Source: Caballeronia novacaledonica (GTDB lineage: Bacteria; Pseudomonadota; Gammaproteobacteria; Burkholderiales; Burkholderiaceae). Taken from it: a DNA stretch of 64,000 nt. Below the pieces are notes generated by a model that was not told the origin of the DNA, did no database searches, and saw only the letters and a list, made by a program, of their open reading frames with translations. The stretch's first letter is position 1; each line of letters starts with the position of its first letter. Position numbers and translations under genes: made by a program. The DNA is taken from positions 78,927-142,926 of the forward strand of contig NZ_OGTP01000018.1 of assembly GCF_900258035.1 (NCBI RefSeq). Direction: 5' to 3'. Shown here one piece after another: positions 44,550-54,900 of this stretch.

Positions 44550-46940
44550 ATGCCGCCACGACAGTTTCCCGTATCGAAAATCCAAGGCGACGCTCAGCCA
44601 CGCAGGCGGCGGCTCGTCGTCGCGCTTCTATCCGTTCCGGGCCTGATGCCGGCCCTGGCGCACGCCCAGCTCGCCGGCCCCGCCGCCGATGCCCAGCCTC
44701 TCGACGGTCCCGGCAGTCTGCGGCTCGCGCCGCAACTCGAAGAGCGCCCGCTGCAAAGCGGCCAGCAGCCTTCGACGTTCCTTCTGAGCGACAAGGCGAC
44801 GGGCACCAGCGACGAAGACATGGCGGCGAAGGGCTCGGCGGAGATCCGGCGCACGGTGACGGTCATCAAGGGCGACGCGCTGCATTACGACCAGGACACG
44901 GACATGGCCGATGCTTTCGGCAATGTCAGGCTGATCAACAACGGCGTGTCGTTCGTCGGTCCGGAAGCGCATCTGAAGGTGGAAGCCAACGAAGGGTTCA
45001 TGACGAACCCGAAGTATCACTTCAACCTGACGGGCGGCTCGGGCAGCGCCGAGCGCGTCGACATGATCGACGACGAGCGCGCGCGCATCGATCACGGCAC
45101 TTATACCGCCTGCCAGTGCGAGTCCGATCCGTCGTGGTACATCAAGGGCACGTCGTTCGATTTCGACACCGGCGCCGAGGAGGGCATCGCGCATAACGGC
45201 GTGCTGTTCTTCCAGGGCGTGCCGGTGGTCGCGAGCCCGTGGCTGTCGTTTCCGCTCACGGGCGATCGTCGCAGCGGCCTGTTGCCGCCGACGTTCTCGC
45301 TCAGCTCGACGACCGGCTTCGAAGCGACGATCCCGTACTATTTCAACATCGCGCCCAACCGCGATCTGACCGTCACGCCGCGCATCATGACGCGGCGCGG
45401 CGTGCTCGGAGAGGCGACATACCGCTATCTGTCGCCCACGTATTCGGGTTCGCTCGACGTCAACTATCTGCCCGACGACCGCCAGACGCATACGAATCGC
45501 TACGCGATCTTCTGGCAGCATCGCCAGAACTTCGGCAACGGTTTCGGCGGCTACGTCAATTACAACAAGGTTTCGGACGATCAATATCCGGAAGACCTGG
45601 GCAACGCGTCGAATCAGTTTCTGAACGGCACGCAACTGCTGTATCAGCAGGAAGCGGGGCTCACGTACAACAACGGCCCGTGGTCGGTGCTCGCGCGTGA
45701 ACAGCGCTGGCAGACGCTGCAGCCCTCGATTCCGCCGTACGCGCGCGAGCCGCAGGTCAACGTTCAGTACAACAAGTACAACGTCGGCGGCTTCGATTAC
45801 GGCGCGGAACTGGACGCGACCCGCTTCACGATCACGCAGGACGGCGCGACCGACGGCAACCGCCTGTACTTCAACCCGTACCTGAGCTACGGGGTCAACG
45901 CGCCGGGCTATTTCGTCACGCCGAAGGTGCAATGGCATTTCGCGTCATACGACCTGAGCCATATCGCGACGAGCCAGGTGGCGGGTTCGTCGCCGCCGGT
46001 GGCCGGGCAGCCGAAGAATTTCACGGAGTCGATTCCGACCGTCAGCTTCGACACGGGTCTCGTGTTCGACCGCTCGGTGCGGCTGTTCGGCCAGGATTAC
46101 ATTCAGACGCTGGAGCCGCGGCTCTACTACGTCTACACGCCGTATCACAATCAGGACTTCGCGCCGATTTTCGATACCGCCGAATCCGACTTCGGTCTCG
46201 CCGAGATCTACACGCCGAACACGTTCGTCGGCAACGACCGCATCGCCGATGCGAACCGCATCACGGCGGGCCTGACGACGCGCTTCATCAACCCGGCGAC
46301 GGGCGACGAGCGCGCGCGGTTCGTCATCGCGCAGCAGTATTATTTCCAGAGTCAGCGCGTCACGATCACGCCGGGCCAACTGCCCGACCAGGCGAAGCAC
46401 TCGGACCTGATCGCGGGTGCGGCCATCAAGCTGGGTGCTGGTTTCGCCTCGGAAACCGCGTTCCAATATAATGTGGACAACAACCAGCTCGTGCGCTCGA
46501 GCGTCGGTTTTGCGTTCAGTCCGGCGGAACGCAAGGTGATCAACATCGGCTACCGCTACACGCGTTCGAACCAGACCACGCTGGTGAACGAGCCGATCAA
46601 CCAGATTCTGTTGTCGGGCGAGTGGCCGCTCACGAATCGCCTCTATGCCGTCGGCCGCGTGAATTACGATCTCGCGAGCCATCGTCTCGTCGACGGGCTT
46701 GTGGGCTTCCAGTACGATGCCGACTGCTGGGCGTTCGGCTTCGGCATGCAGCGTTATGCCAACGGCGTGAACACGCAGGGCCAGCCTTCGTCGGGCACGC
46801 GCGTGCTCGCGCAACTGACGTTCAAGGGCTTGTCGAACGTCGACAACGGTCTCGTCAGCGCGTTCCGCGCGAGCGTTCAGGGTTATCAGCCGCCGCCGCC
46901 GGCGGCGCCGCCGCTTTCCCGGTACAGCGATTACGAGTAA
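44550..46940 (+). CDS. lptD: LPS-assembly outer-membrane protein LptD
   Basis: Outer-membrane beta-barrel translocon that inserts LPS. 796 residues from ATG 44550 with a signal peptide (hydrophobic LVVALLSVPGLMPALAHAQ). An OstA/LptA-like domain is at about 90-200 (VIKGDALHYDQDTDMADAF, RIDHGTYTACQCESD), then the large barrel to the C-terminus. The CQC pair near residue 190 and the DADCWAFGFGMQ cysteine near the end are the disulfide cysteines of the family. First gene of lptD-surA-pdxA-rsmA; its partner lptE lies at 31.3 kb. Pro-rich tail. Confidence 0.95.
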   Translation: MPPRQFPVSKIQGDAQPRRRRLVVALLSVPGLMPALAHAQLAGPAADAQPLDGPGSLRLAPQLEERPLQSGQQPSTFLLSDKATGTSDEDMAAKGSAEIRRTVTVIKGDALHYDQDTDMADAFGNVRLINNGVSFVGPEAHLKVEANEGFMTNPKYHFNLTGGSGSAERVDMIDDERARIDHGTYTACQCESDPSWYIKGTSFDFDTGAEEGIAHNGVLFFQGVPVVASPWLSFPLTGDRRSGLLPPTFSLSSTTGFEATIPYYFNIAPNRDLTVTPRIMTRRGVLGEATYRYLSPTYSGSLDVNYLPDDRQTHTNRYAIFWQHRQNFGNGFGGYVNYNKVSDDQYPEDLGNASNQFLNGTQLLYQQEAGLTYNNGPWSVLAREQRWQTLQPSIPPYAREPQVNVQYNKYNVGGFDYGAELDATRFTITQDGATDGNRLYFNPYLSYGVNAPGYFVTPKVQWHFASYDLSHIATSQVAGSSPPVAGQPKNFTESIPTVSFDTGLVFDRSVRLFGQDYIQTLEPRLYYVYTPYHNQDFAPIFDTAESDFGLAEIYTPNTFVGNDRIADANRITAGLTTRFINPATGDERARFVIAQQYYFQSQRVTITPGQLPDQAKHSDLIAGAAIKLGAGFASETAFQYNVDNNQLVRSSVGFAFSPAERKVINIGYRYTRSNQTTLVNEPINQILLSGEWPLTNRLYAVGRVNYDLASHRLVDGLVGFQYDADCWAFGFGMQRYANGVNTQGQPSSGTRVLAQLTFKGLSNVDNGLVSAFRASVQGYQPPPPAAPPLSRYSDYE

Positions 46941-47063
46941 TGCCGGAACGGGCGGCCGCGCGCGGCATCCCGCAACCGGCAGTGAAGAGCGGAGCAGGGC
47001 CGCGCAGTGCGGCATGTACAAGCAGGACACGAACGGGTGAAGCCTGTATTTGATGGAGTATCT

Positions 47064-48422
47064 GTGGCAAACGTGAATATGTTTCGATCGACGGCAATCG
47101 CAGCGGGCGTGCTCGCTGCCGCGCTGATCCTGAGTTCGCCGGCCGGTGCGCAGGCGTTGTCGAATCGCAATGCGCAGGTCGCCGATTCCGTCGTCGCGGT
47201 GGTGAACGACGGCGTCATCACGCAGCGCGAACTGCAGGACCGCACGGCGCTCATCGCCAAGCGTCTTCAGCAACAGAACGCGCCGGTGCCGCCCGCGGAC
47301 CAGATGCAGCGGCAAGTGCTCGATCAAATGGTGCTCGAGCGCATCCAGCTCCAGAAAGCGAAGGAAGACGGCATCGTCATCGACGACGCCACCGTCAACC
47401 GCACGCTCGCGCGTCTCGCGCAGCAGAATCAGATGACGCTCGACGTGTACCGCTCGCGCATCGAGGCGCAGGGCGTGCCCTGGTCCACTTTCACGCGCGA
47501 CGCGCGCACGGAGCTCACGCTCTCGAAGCTGCGTGAGAAGGAAGTCGACAGCAAGATCACCGTGTCCGACGGCGAAGTGGCGAACTACATCGCCAGCCAG
47601 CGCGGTCCGGGCGCGCGCAATACGAGCGATCTGCGGCTTCAGCACATCATGTTCAAGCTCCCGTCGGACGCGCCTCAGAGCGAAATCACGAAGATTCAGG
47701 CCCAGGCCGACGCCGTGCTCAAGCAGGCGCAAGCCGGCGACGATTTCGAGAAGCTCGCCAAGCAAAATTCGCAGGATACCGACGCCAGCAAGGGCGGCGA
47801 TCTCGGTTTCCGCACGCCCGGCACGCTGCCGGCGGGCATCGTGAGCGCGGTTTCGACGCTGCGTCCGGGCCAGGTCGTGCCGACGCTTTTGCGCACCGAA
47901 GGCGGTTTCGAGATCATCAAGCTGGTGGATCGCCGCGCGAGCCAAGGCACCGCGGCCGATGCGCCCAAGCTCGTGCAGACGCACGTGCGCCACATCCTGC
48001 TGCGCGTGTCGGACGGCATGTCCGAACAGACCGCGCGCCAGAAGTTGCTCGACATCAAGCAGCAAGTCGCGTCGGGCGGCGATTTCGCGAACTTCGCGCG
48101 TACCTATTCGCAGGACGGTTCGGCGTCGCAGGGCGGCGATCTCGGCTGGATCAGCCCGGGCGAAACCGTGCCCGAGTTCGAGCGCGCGATGAACAATCTT
48201 CAGGACGGCGCCGTCAGCGATCCGGTGCGAAGCGAGTACGGCTATCACCTGATTCAGGTGCTCGGCCGGCGCGAAGCGGAAGGATCGGCGTCGCAGCAGC
48301 TCGACATCGCGCGTCAGGCAATCGGCCAGCGCAAGGCCGAGCAGGCGTATTCCGACTGGCTGCGCGAACTGCGCGACACCGCGTACGTGCAGTACAAGGG
48401 CATCGCTGCCCAAGCGCAGTAA
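47064..48422 (+). CDS. surA: Periplasmic chaperone/peptidyl-prolyl isomerase SurA
   Basis: Chaperone for outer-membrane proteins such as LptD, encoded directly upstream. 452 residues: signal peptide to about residue 30 (LSSPAGAQA), the SurA N-domain (VADSVVAVVNDGVITQRELQ), then two parvulin domains (LRLQHIMFKLP ... GGDLGFRTPGTLP and TQVRHILLRV-like THVRHILLRV ... GGDLGWISPGETVPEFE). I chose GTG 47064 because GGAG lies 5 bases before it; an in-frame ATG at 47079 is the alternative. Only the second domain keeps a clear VRHIL active-site strand. Confidence 0.94.
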   Translation: MANVNMFRSTAIAAGVLAAALILSSPAGAQALSNRNAQVADSVVAVVNDGVITQRELQDRTALIAKRLQQQNAPVPPADQMQRQVLDQMVLERIQLQKAKEDGIVIDDATVNRTLARLAQQNQMTLDVYRSRIEAQGVPWSTFTRDARTELTLSKLREKEVDSKITVSDGEVANYIASQRGPGARNTSDLRLQHIMFKLPSDAPQSEITKIQAQADAVLKQAQAGDDFEKLAKQNSQDTDASKGGDLGFRTPGTLPAGIVSAVSTLRPGQVVPTLLRTEGGFEIIKLVDRRASQGTAADAPKLVQTHVRHILLRVSDGMSEQTARQKLLDIKQQVASGGDFANFARTYSQDGSASQGGDLGWISPGETVPEFERAMNNLQDGAVSDPVRSEYGYHLIQVLGRREAEGSASQQLDIARQAIGQRKAEQAYSDWLRELRDTAYVQYKGIAAQAQ

Positions 48423-48426
48423 CAGC

Positions 48427-49410
48427 ATGAGCGCCGCCGACGCCCGACCGCTCGCCATCGCCATCACGACCGGCGAGCCGGCCGGCGTCGGCCCGGAACT
48501 GTCGGCGGCGGCGCTTCGGCAGGCGCGCGAGCGCTGGCCGTCGGCGCAATTCACGGTGCTCGGCGATCGTGCGTTGCTCGAAACGCGCGCCGGCGCGGGC
48601 TGGCCGGAGGCGAACGGCACGGTGGAAATCGAGCATCACGCGCTCGCCGTGCCCGCCGAACCGGGCAAGCTGAACGCGGCGAACGGACGCTACGTGCTCG
48701 CTCTGCTGGATGCCGCGATCGACGGCGCCGTTTCCGGCCGTTTCGACGCCATCGTCACCGCGCCGCTGCAAAAGAGCACCATCAACGACGCCGGCGTTCC
48801 CTTCACCGGCCATACCGAATATCTCGCCGAGCGCACGAACACGCCGCGCGTCGTGATGATGCTGGCGGGATCGAGCGAGCGTCCGTTGCGCGTCGCGCTC
48901 GCGACCACGCATCTGCCGCTGAAGGACGTCTCAGCGGCGCTCAGCATCGATGGCCTCGTGGAAACGCTCGTCATTATCGATCACGATCTGCGCGCGCATT
49001 TCGGGTTGCCCGCGCCGCGCATTCTTGTCACCGGCCTCAATCCGCATGCGGGCGAGAACGGTTATCTGGGCCGCGAGGAAATCGACGTCATCACGCCCGC
49101 GCTCGAACGCGCGCGCGCGCACGGCATCGACGCGCCCGGACCGTATCCCGCCGACACGCTGTTCCAGCCGCGCTATCTGAAAGACGCCGACTGCGTGCTC
49201 GCGATGTTCCACGACCAGGGCTTGCCGGTGCTGAAATACGCGACGTTCGGCGAGGGCATCAACGTAACGCTCGGCTTGCCGATCATCCGCACGTCGGTGG
49301 ATCACGGAACCGCGCTCGATCTCGCCGGCACGGGCCGCGCCGATGCGGGCAGCATGATCGCCGCCATCGACGCCGCCGTCACCATGGCGCGTCACAAGCG
49401 CGCGGCCTGA
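48427..49410 (+). CDS. pdxA: 4-hydroxythreonine-4-phosphate dehydrogenase
   Basis: Pyridoxal phosphate synthesis. 327 residues. Family landmarks are ITTGEPAGVGPELS, VTAPLQKSTINDAGVPFTGHTEYLA (metal-binding His), TGLNPHAGENGYLGREE, ALAMFHDQGLPVLK-like LAMFHDQGLPVLKY, and TSVDHGTALDLAGTG with a further metal His. Starts 4 bp after surA. Cytoplasmic. Operon lptD-surA-pdxA-rsmA as in many proteobacteria. Confidence 0.95.
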   Translation: MSAADARPLAIAITTGEPAGVGPELSAAALRQARERWPSAQFTVLGDRALLETRAGAGWPEANGTVEIEHHALAVPAEPGKLNAANGRYVLALLDAAIDGAVSGRFDAIVTAPLQKSTINDAGVPFTGHTEYLAERTNTPRVVMMLAGSSERPLRVALATTHLPLKDVSAALSIDGLVETLVIIDHDLRAHFGLPAPRILVTGLNPHAGENGYLGREEIDVITPALERARAHGIDAPGPYPADTLFQPRYLKDADCVLAMFHDQGLPVLKYATFGEGINVTLGLPIIRTSVDHGTALDLAGTGRADAGSMIAAIDAAVTMARHKRAA

Positions 49411-49444
49411 TCCGGCGCCGCGCGGCCGCTTCATTCAAACGAGT

Positions 49445-50260
49445 ATGTCGACCAAACACCAAGGCCATTTCGCGCGCAAGCGCTTCGGGCAAAACTTTCT
49501 CGTCGATCAGGGCGTGATCGATTCCATCGTCGACGTGATCGCGCCGAAGCGCGGCGAGCGCATGGTGGAGATCGGGCCGGGACTCGCGGCATTGACGGAG
49601 CCGCTGATCGGGCGGCTCGCCACGCCGGAGTCGCCGCTGCATGCGGTCGAGCTGGACCGCGATCTGATCGGCCGTCTGGAAAAGCGTTTCGGCGACCGGC
49701 TCGTCGTGCATTCCGCCGATGCGCTCGATTTCGATTTCGCGTCGCTGGCGCTGGAAGGCGACAAGCCGACGCTGCGCATCGTCGGCAATCTGCCGTACAA
49801 CATTTCCAGTCCGCTGCTGTTTCACCTGACGACGTTCGCGCACAAGGTCATCGACCAGCACTTCATGCTGCAGGACGAAGTGGTCGATCGCATGATCGCC
49901 GAGCCCGCGAGCAAGGATTACGGCCGTCTCTCGGTGATGCTGCAATATCGCTACGTGATGGACAAGCTGATCGACGTGCCGCCCGAGTCGTTCAATCCGC
50001 CGCCGAAGGTGAATTCCGCGATCGTGCGCATGATTCCGTTCGCGCCGCACGAGTTGCCCGAAGTCGATGAAGCCGTATTGAGCGACGTCGTGAAGGCCGC
50101 GTTCGCGCAACGCCGCAAGGTGCTGCGCAACAATCTGGGCGCGTATCGCGACACGATCGATTTCGACGCGCTCGGCTTCGATCTCACGCGCCGCGCCGAA
50201 GAAGTGCCGGTGGCGGAATTCGTCGCGCTGGCGCAGGCGGTTCAGCGCTCGAAGGGCTGA
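49445..50260 (+). CDS. rsmA: 16S rRNA (A1518/A1519-N6)-dimethyltransferase
   Basis: KsgA-type methyltransferase, a late 30S maturation factor. 271 residues. SAM-binding motifs: RFGQNFLVDQGVID, MVEIGPGLAALTEPL, VELDRDLIGRL; catalytic NLPYNISSPLL. ATG 49445 is the conserved start. Last gene of the lptD operon. Its final 19 bp overlap the end of a small convergent gene on the minus strand. Confidence 0.95.
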   Translation: MSTKHQGHFARKRFGQNFLVDQGVIDSIVDVIAPKRGERMVEIGPGLAALTEPLIGRLATPESPLHAVELDRDLIGRLEKRFGDRLVVHSADALDFDFASLALEGDKPTLRIVGNLPYNISSPLLFHLTTFAHKVIDQHFMLQDEVVDRMIAEPASKDYGRLSVMLQYRYVMDKLIDVPPESFNPPPKVNSAIVRMIPFAPHELPEVDEAVLSDVVKAAFAQRRKVLRNNLGAYRDTIDFDALGFDLTRRAEEVPVAEFVALAQAVQRSKG

Positions 50261-50496
50261 GCGCAGCCGCCATCCGAGAGCAATTTCATCAGCCGTTCCA
50301 GTCGCGCGCGCTGTCCGTGTTGCAAGCCGCGCGTCGCGCTCACCTGCTGCACGCGCGTGCGCCAATAGGTCTGGCCGAAGAGCGAATTCGCGCTTTCCGC
50401 CGACAGCACGCGCTCCAGATGCCCGATCGCGGCATCGACATTTCTCGGCGTGTAGGGGCTCGTGATCGTGGCGTGTCGCTCGAGTGTTTGGTTCAT
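50242..50496 (-). CDS. Small uncharacterised protein
   Basis: 84 residues, start ATG 50496 preceded by GAGG at a good distance. The composition is protein-like and soluble: PRNVDAAIGHLERVLSAE, then SLFGQTYWRTRVQQVSAT, then basic RARLERLMKLL. No signal peptide, no membrane segment and no motif I recognise. It overlaps the 3' end of rsmA tail to tail. It could be co-regulated with nothing visible here. The clean ribosome site and non-shadow composition support a real gene. Confidence 0.6.
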   Translation of the reverse strand: MNQTLERHATITSPYTPRNVDAAIGHLERVLSAESANSLFGQTYWRTRVQQVSATRGLQHGQRARLERLMKLLSDGGCAQPFER

Positions 50497-50667
50497 CGAT
50501 ATCCTCGTGTCGCGTTGAATCCGAGCGATGGATTCTGCGAGCGGGACGGGACATTCCGCGTCCCGAACGCGCGCCGTCGATCAGGACGCGATGTGTCCGA
50601 ATCGGCTGCTAAGATCGTCGTCCCCATTGGTGCGGCACAGAAAGACATCCTTCAACGGAGACAGCCC

Positions 50668-51924
50668 ATGCGCTTCATCCACGCGGCGGACATCCACCTC
50701 GACAGCCCGCTGCACGGCCTCTCCGCCTACGCGGACGCACCCGCCGACATGCTGCGCAATGCCACGCGCGAAGCCTTTTCGAAGCTCGTGTCGGCGGCGG
50801 TCGATGAACAGGTCGATTTCATGGTGATCGCCGGCGATCTCTACGACGGCACCTGGCGCGATCACAACACAGGCATCTTTTTCTGCCGCGAAATGGGCCG
50901 TTTGCGCCGCGCGGGCATTCCGGTCTACGTGCTCTTCGGCAATCACGACGCCGAGAGCGAAATGACGAGCCAGCTCCAATTGCCCGACAACGTCCACACG
51001 TTCTCGACGAGAAAGCCGCAGACATTTCGCATCGACGGTCTGAAGGTCGCCTTGCACGGTCACAGCTTCAAGGAAAAAGCGGTCACGACGAATCTCGTCA
51101 CCGCGTATCCGTCGCCGGTGGCGGGCTATTTCAACATCGGCGTGCTGCATACGGCGCTCGAAGGCGGTTCGATGCACGCGAGCTATGCGCCGTGCTCCGT
51201 CGCCGAACTGCACGCGAAGGAATATCAGTACTGGGCGCTCGGACACGTGCACGATTACGCGATCTGGCGGGAAGCGTCGACCATCGTTTTTCCGGGCAAT
51301 CTGCAAGGGCGCAATATCCGCGAGACCGGCAGACGCGGCGCGGTGATCGTCACGGTATCGGACACGGACGAGGTGAGCGTCGAGCGGCTTTTCATCGACG
51401 TGCTGCGGTGGGAATCCATCGCGGTGGACGCATCGCAGGCGAGCACGCTCGATGAAGTCGCGCTGGCCGTCGGGCGTGCGCTCGAAGCGCTCGTCGAGTC
51501 TTCCGTTTCGGCCGTGCCGCACGCGGTGCGCGTGACGATCACCGGCGCGACGCAGGCGCACGGCGCACTGTTCGGCCTCGAAACGCAACTGCGCGCGGAA
51601 GTGCTCGCGCAGATCGCGGCGATCAGCCACGACCGGCTCTGGCTCGAAAGAGTGAAGATCGCGACCGAGCCGCTCGTTCATAGCGAACCCGCGACCGGCC
51701 GCACCGATGCGCTCGCCGATCTTCACGGTCTTCTGATCGAAGCCGAGTCGGACCCGGAGTTTCTGAGCATGCTGAAGGAACGGCTCATCGCGCTCGCGTC
51801 GCAGGCGCCGAGCGAATTGCAGAAATCGGTGCCCGAACTCGAGCACGTGCGCAACGGCGAACTCGCGAAGCTCGTCGGCGAAGTGCGCTCGGGGCTGATC
51901 GCGCAACTGTCGGACGCGGAGTAA
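50668..51924 (+). CDS. Metallophosphoesterase DNA exonuclease, SbcD/YhaO-like
   Basis: 418 residues. The N-terminal calcineurin-like phosphoesterase has its metal motifs in order: Asp8-x-His10 (AADIHLDSP), GDLYDG at 56-61, GNHDAE at 91-96, then HGHSF and ALGHVHDY. The C-terminal half is a capping domain. It matches YhaO of Bacillus more than E. coli SbcD in its N-terminus (HAADIHLDSPLHGL). It forms an apparent two-gene operon with the large AAA protein 3 bp downstream, the nuclease-ATPase pairing of Mre11/Rad50-type complexes. ATG 50668 has a GGAGA site upstream. Confidence 0.88.
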   Translation: MRFIHAADIHLDSPLHGLSAYADAPADMLRNATREAFSKLVSAAVDEQVDFMVIAGDLYDGTWRDHNTGIFFCREMGRLRRAGIPVYVLFGNHDAESEMTSQLQLPDNVHTFSTRKPQTFRIDGLKVALHGHSFKEKAVTTNLVTAYPSPVAGYFNIGVLHTALEGGSMHASYAPCSVAELHAKEYQYWALGHVHDYAIWREASTIVFPGNLQGRNIRETGRRGAVIVTVSDTDEVSVERLFIDVLRWESIAVDASQASTLDEVALAVGRALEALVESSVSAVPHAVRVTITGATQAHGALFGLETQLRAEVLAQIAAISHDRLWLERVKIATEPLVHSEPATGRTDALADLHGLLIEAESDPEFLSMLKERLIALASQAPSELQKSVPELEHVRNGELAKLVGEVRSGLIAQLSDAE

Positions 51925-51927
51925 GCC

Positions 51928-54900
51928 ATGCGCATCGGCAAGCTCGAACTCATCCGCTACGGCAAATTCACCGATCACGCCGTCGAGTTTCCGGCGGCGG
52001 AACACGATTTCCACTTCGTCGTCGGTCCGAACGAGGCCGGCAAGTCGACGATCAAGAACGCGATCTCCGAACTGCTCTTCGGCATGCCGCACAGCTCGCC
52101 GCTCGCGTTCGTGCATCCGCAAAGCGATCTGCGGCTGGGTGCGTCGATCGAAACGGGCGGCGAGACGTTCACGTTTCATCGCACGAAGAGCCGCAAGTCA
52201 TCGCTTTCGACGCCGACCGGCGGCGCGCTGCCCGCCGACGCGCTGGCGACGTTTCTCGGCGCCGCCGACAAGAGCTTCTTCGAGCAGATGTACTGCCTGA
52301 ATCACGAGGCGCTTCGGCGCGGCGGCGACGCCATTCTCGATGCATCGAGCGATGTCGGGCAGGTGCTGTTTCAATCGGCGGCGGGCATCGCGAGCCTCGG
52401 CGACGTGCGCCAGCGTCTCGCGGACGAAGCCGAAAGCCTTTGGGCGAAGCGGAAGTCAGGCTGCACCTACAACATCGGCCGGAAGCAATACGACGAAGCG
52501 ACGGACGAACTGAAGCTGGCCGTCGTGCGAACCGCGAAGTGGACGCGCGCGCACAGCGCCGTGGAAGAGCACGAGGAAAAAAGCCGCGAGCAGGACGCGC
52601 ACCGCGCGGAACTCGAAGCGCAGCGCGGCAAGCTGGAACGCGTGAGGCGCGTCGCGCCGTATCTGAACGTGTGGCGCGAGAAGGCGGCGGAATTGCGCGA
52701 ACTGGGCGATGTCGTCGATCTGCCCGCGAACGCCGAAGCGACCTTGCAAAGCGCGCTGAAGCGGCACGCGACCGCGCAAGGCGCGCTCGACGTGCACACG
52801 AAAACCGCCGAACAGTTGCAGGCGGATCTCGGCGCGATCCGCATCGATCACGCGCTGCTCGCCGCGCAGACGCGCATTCGTGCGCTCGACGCCACGCGAC
52901 AGCGCTGCGCGAATCACGCAAGCGAAATCGCGCGGCTCGAACAGGACGTCGCGATGCGTCTGCGCCAGATCGCGCAGGACGGCGCGCAGCTCGGCTGGCC
53001 GCAGGACGAGGCGGGCACGCGACGCGCGATGCCGGGCGCGCTCGCGCTGCAAACGGTCACGAGTCTGATGCTGGAACGCGGCGGACTCGAACTCGCCGCG
53101 CGCAAGGCCGAGCAGGCCGCCGACGAATGCGCGGCGCAAATCGACACGCTGAAAGCGAAGCTGGCGCCGCTCGCGAGCGGCGATGTGCCGCCGGGCCTGC
53201 GCGCCGCGTTGCGTGCGGCGCAGAAGTATCGCGACACGAGCGCGACCATGAAGCGCCTCGAAGACGCGAAACGCGACGCGAAGCAGTTGCTCGACGCGAG
53301 CATGGCGTCGCTCGGCCGGTGGTCACGTTCGATCGACGAACTGAAAGCGATGACGCTTCCGGCAGCCGAGCGCCTCGCCGCCTTGCGCGCGCAACGGCAG
53401 GATCTTGTGTCGCGGCTGACGCTCGCGGCCGATCGCGCGAAGGAAGCGCAGGACACGCTCCATGTCACGCGCACCGAACTCGACGATCTGCTCGAAACAC
53501 ACGATGTCGTCTCGGGCGATCAGGTACGCGAAGCACGTGCGTCGCGCGATGCGGCGTGGCACGCGATCAAGTCCGGCGGCGTCGCGCTCGATGAAGCCGC
53601 ATCCGGCTTCGAAACCGCGATGCATTCGGCCGACGGCCTGGCCGATCGTCAGCTCGGCTCGGTCGGCTACGCGACGCAGCTCGCGGCACTGAAGCGCCGC
53701 GTCGCGAGCGAAGAATCGACGCTCGCGCGACGCGTGCAAGGCGCGCGCGAGGCCGAATTGGCGCTGACGACGTTCGATGACGCGTGGCGCGCGCTCGCCG
53801 CGCAGTCGCAGATCGCGGACCTGTCGCTCGACGATGCGCCGTCGTGGATCGCATCGCGCGACAAGGCGCTGGCCGCGGCGCAGACGCTCGATGCGCGCAG
53901 CGAAGAACTCGCGCGCGAATCCGCCGATGCCGAAGCGCGTCGCGAAGAACTCGCGCGGCATCTGACGGAAACGGGCGCGCACACCGACGCGCGTGCCGGT
54001 CTCGACATGCTGTGCGAGGTGGCGGAGACGCACATCGGCGCAATCGACGAGGCTGCGGTCACGCGGCGTCATCTGTCGGCGCAACTCGATGAAACGCAAG
54101 CCGAGCGCATCGCGCGGCAAAGCGCGGCGAAAGCGGCTCGCGAAGCGTTCGAGCGCTGGCGGCGCGAGTGGTCGGAGGCGATCGCGAAGGCGGGTTTCGC
54201 GAACGCGGCGGATTCGCAGGCGGCGGCTGAAGCGGCCATCGAGATCGTGAAGCGAATCGGCGAGCAACTGTCGCAGATCGAAAACATCCGCATCGGACAG
54301 ATCGACGCCATGCGCACCGCGCTCGCCGCACTCGATGCCGACGCGTCGCAACTCACGCGCGAACTCGACGCGTCGCTCGCGGCGCTCGACGCGAACGCGA
54401 TCGCGACGGAACTCTCGGCGCGTCTCGATCGCGCGTGCGCCGCACACGCCGACCTGGAGCGATTGAAGAAGGAGCATGCGTCGGCGAATGAAGAGGTGAG
54501 CCGCGCCCGCGCCGACGTGGAGGAAGCGAAGGCCATGCTTCGCCCGCTCTACGATCTGGCCGGCGTCGATACACCCGACGTGCTCCAGGCGCTGATCGTT
54601 CAGTCGCAGAAAAAGCGCGAGCTGATCGCGGCCGTGGACGATGCGCGCGCTGCGCTCATCAAGGGCGGCGATGGCTTGCCGCTCGACGAGCTCGTCGCGG
54701 AAGTGGAGGGCGCGGACATGCCGAACTTGCCGGCGGAGCTTTCGCGCATCGGCGCGGCGCTTTCCGAGTCGGTGAAAATCGCGACCGACATCGCGGCCGC
54801 GCTCGATGCCGCGCGCCGCGAACTCGACGCCATTTCAGGCGAAGCGAACGCGGCGCGCGCCGAAGCGAAGCGCCAGGAAGCGCTCGCCGCGATGGCCGAT

